NCBI GenBank assembly: GCA_021783895.1
Contig: JAJXTJ010000018.1
Coordinates: 1-9,660, forward strand
Source of the DNA: Pseudomonadota bacterium
GTDB lineage: Bacteria > Pseudomonadota > Gammaproteobacteria > Burkholderiales > Sulfuricellaceae
DNA: 9,660 bases
Direction: 5' to 3'
Shown: positions 9,581-9,660 of the stretch, in pieces
Position numbering within the stretch: the stretch's first letter is position 1
How the letters are laid out: each line of letters opens with the position of its first letter
Translations under genes and position numbers: made by a program
The notes under the pieces: model-generated
The model's input: only the letters and a program-made list of their open reading frames with translations
The model's database searches: none
What the model was told of the DNA's origin: nothing

Positions 9581-9660
9581 CTATGGCCTGAAGCCGCTCT
9601 TGAGCAAATCAACCGCTTCCTGCGGGTTTTTCACGATAATGCCGTAGGGACAGACCTGCT
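9581..9660 (-). CDS. 3' end of an unrecognised minus-strand gene, cut by the window edge
   Basis: The last 25 codons before a TAG stop (9581-9583) read QVCPYGIIVKNPQEAV and end DLLKSGFRP. About 72% of third positions are G or C, like the neighbouring genes, which favours this strand. I do not recognise the family from so few residues. A competing plus-strand frame is open from 9470 to the window end, with an ATG at 9572 and GAAGG eight bases ahead, but its third positions are less GC-rich. If the minus-strand call is right, the gene converges on proB with the hairpin repeats in between. Confidence 0.5.
   Translation of the reverse strand, partial: QVCPYGIIVKNPQEAVDLLKSGFRP

Overview
This window reads as a conserved stretch of a betaproteobacterial chromosome. 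The evidence is the rplU-rpmA-obg-proB order, a pilS-pilR pair preceded by a small PP0621-like gene, an E. coli-like IspB, and moderately high GC with a GC-rich third codon position. A member of the Nitrosomonadales is my best guess, but this is inference from gene order and style and no marker settles it.

Layout. Positions 1-1980 (+) hold the C-terminal four fifths of a glycogen phosphorylase gene whose 5' end lies outside the window. It converges on a minus-strand block running from 6387 down to 2022: ispB (polyprenyl diphosphate synthase), tRNA-Pro(CGG), a 74-residue membrane-anchored cysteine protein of the PP0621 type, pilS (sensor kinase) and pilR (sigma-54 response regulator). Gaps in that block are 12, 52, 6 and 55 bases, and I see no U-tract terminator in it. 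At 6388-6551 there is a divergent promoter region: TTGACA/TACCAT for ispB and an extended -10 (TGGTACAAT) for rplU. To the right on the plus strand lie rplU (L21), rpmA (L27), a strong intrinsic terminator, a heptad-repeat spacer, obg (ribosome-assembly GTPase) and proB (glutamate 5-kinase). proB overlaps obg by a TTGA and starts on TTG. Downstream of proB are two tandem copies of a hairpin-forming repeat, the first covering the proB stop codon. The last 80 bases probably hold the 3' end of a minus-strand gene I do not recognise.

Functionally the window joins unrelated housekeeping jobs: ribosome synthesis and assembly (L21, L27, Obg, tRNA-Pro), quinone side-chain synthesis (IspB), the first step of proline synthesis (ProB), storage glucan breakdown (GlgP) and type IV pilus control (PilS/PilR). 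All the coding genes with a clear family match look intact apart from the window-edge cut in glgP.

I found no new multi-gene system. The structure not explained by genes is in three spacers: the tandem hairpin repeat over the proB stop, the period-7 CTGA inverted repeat before obg, and a long-looped hairpin between glgP and pilR.
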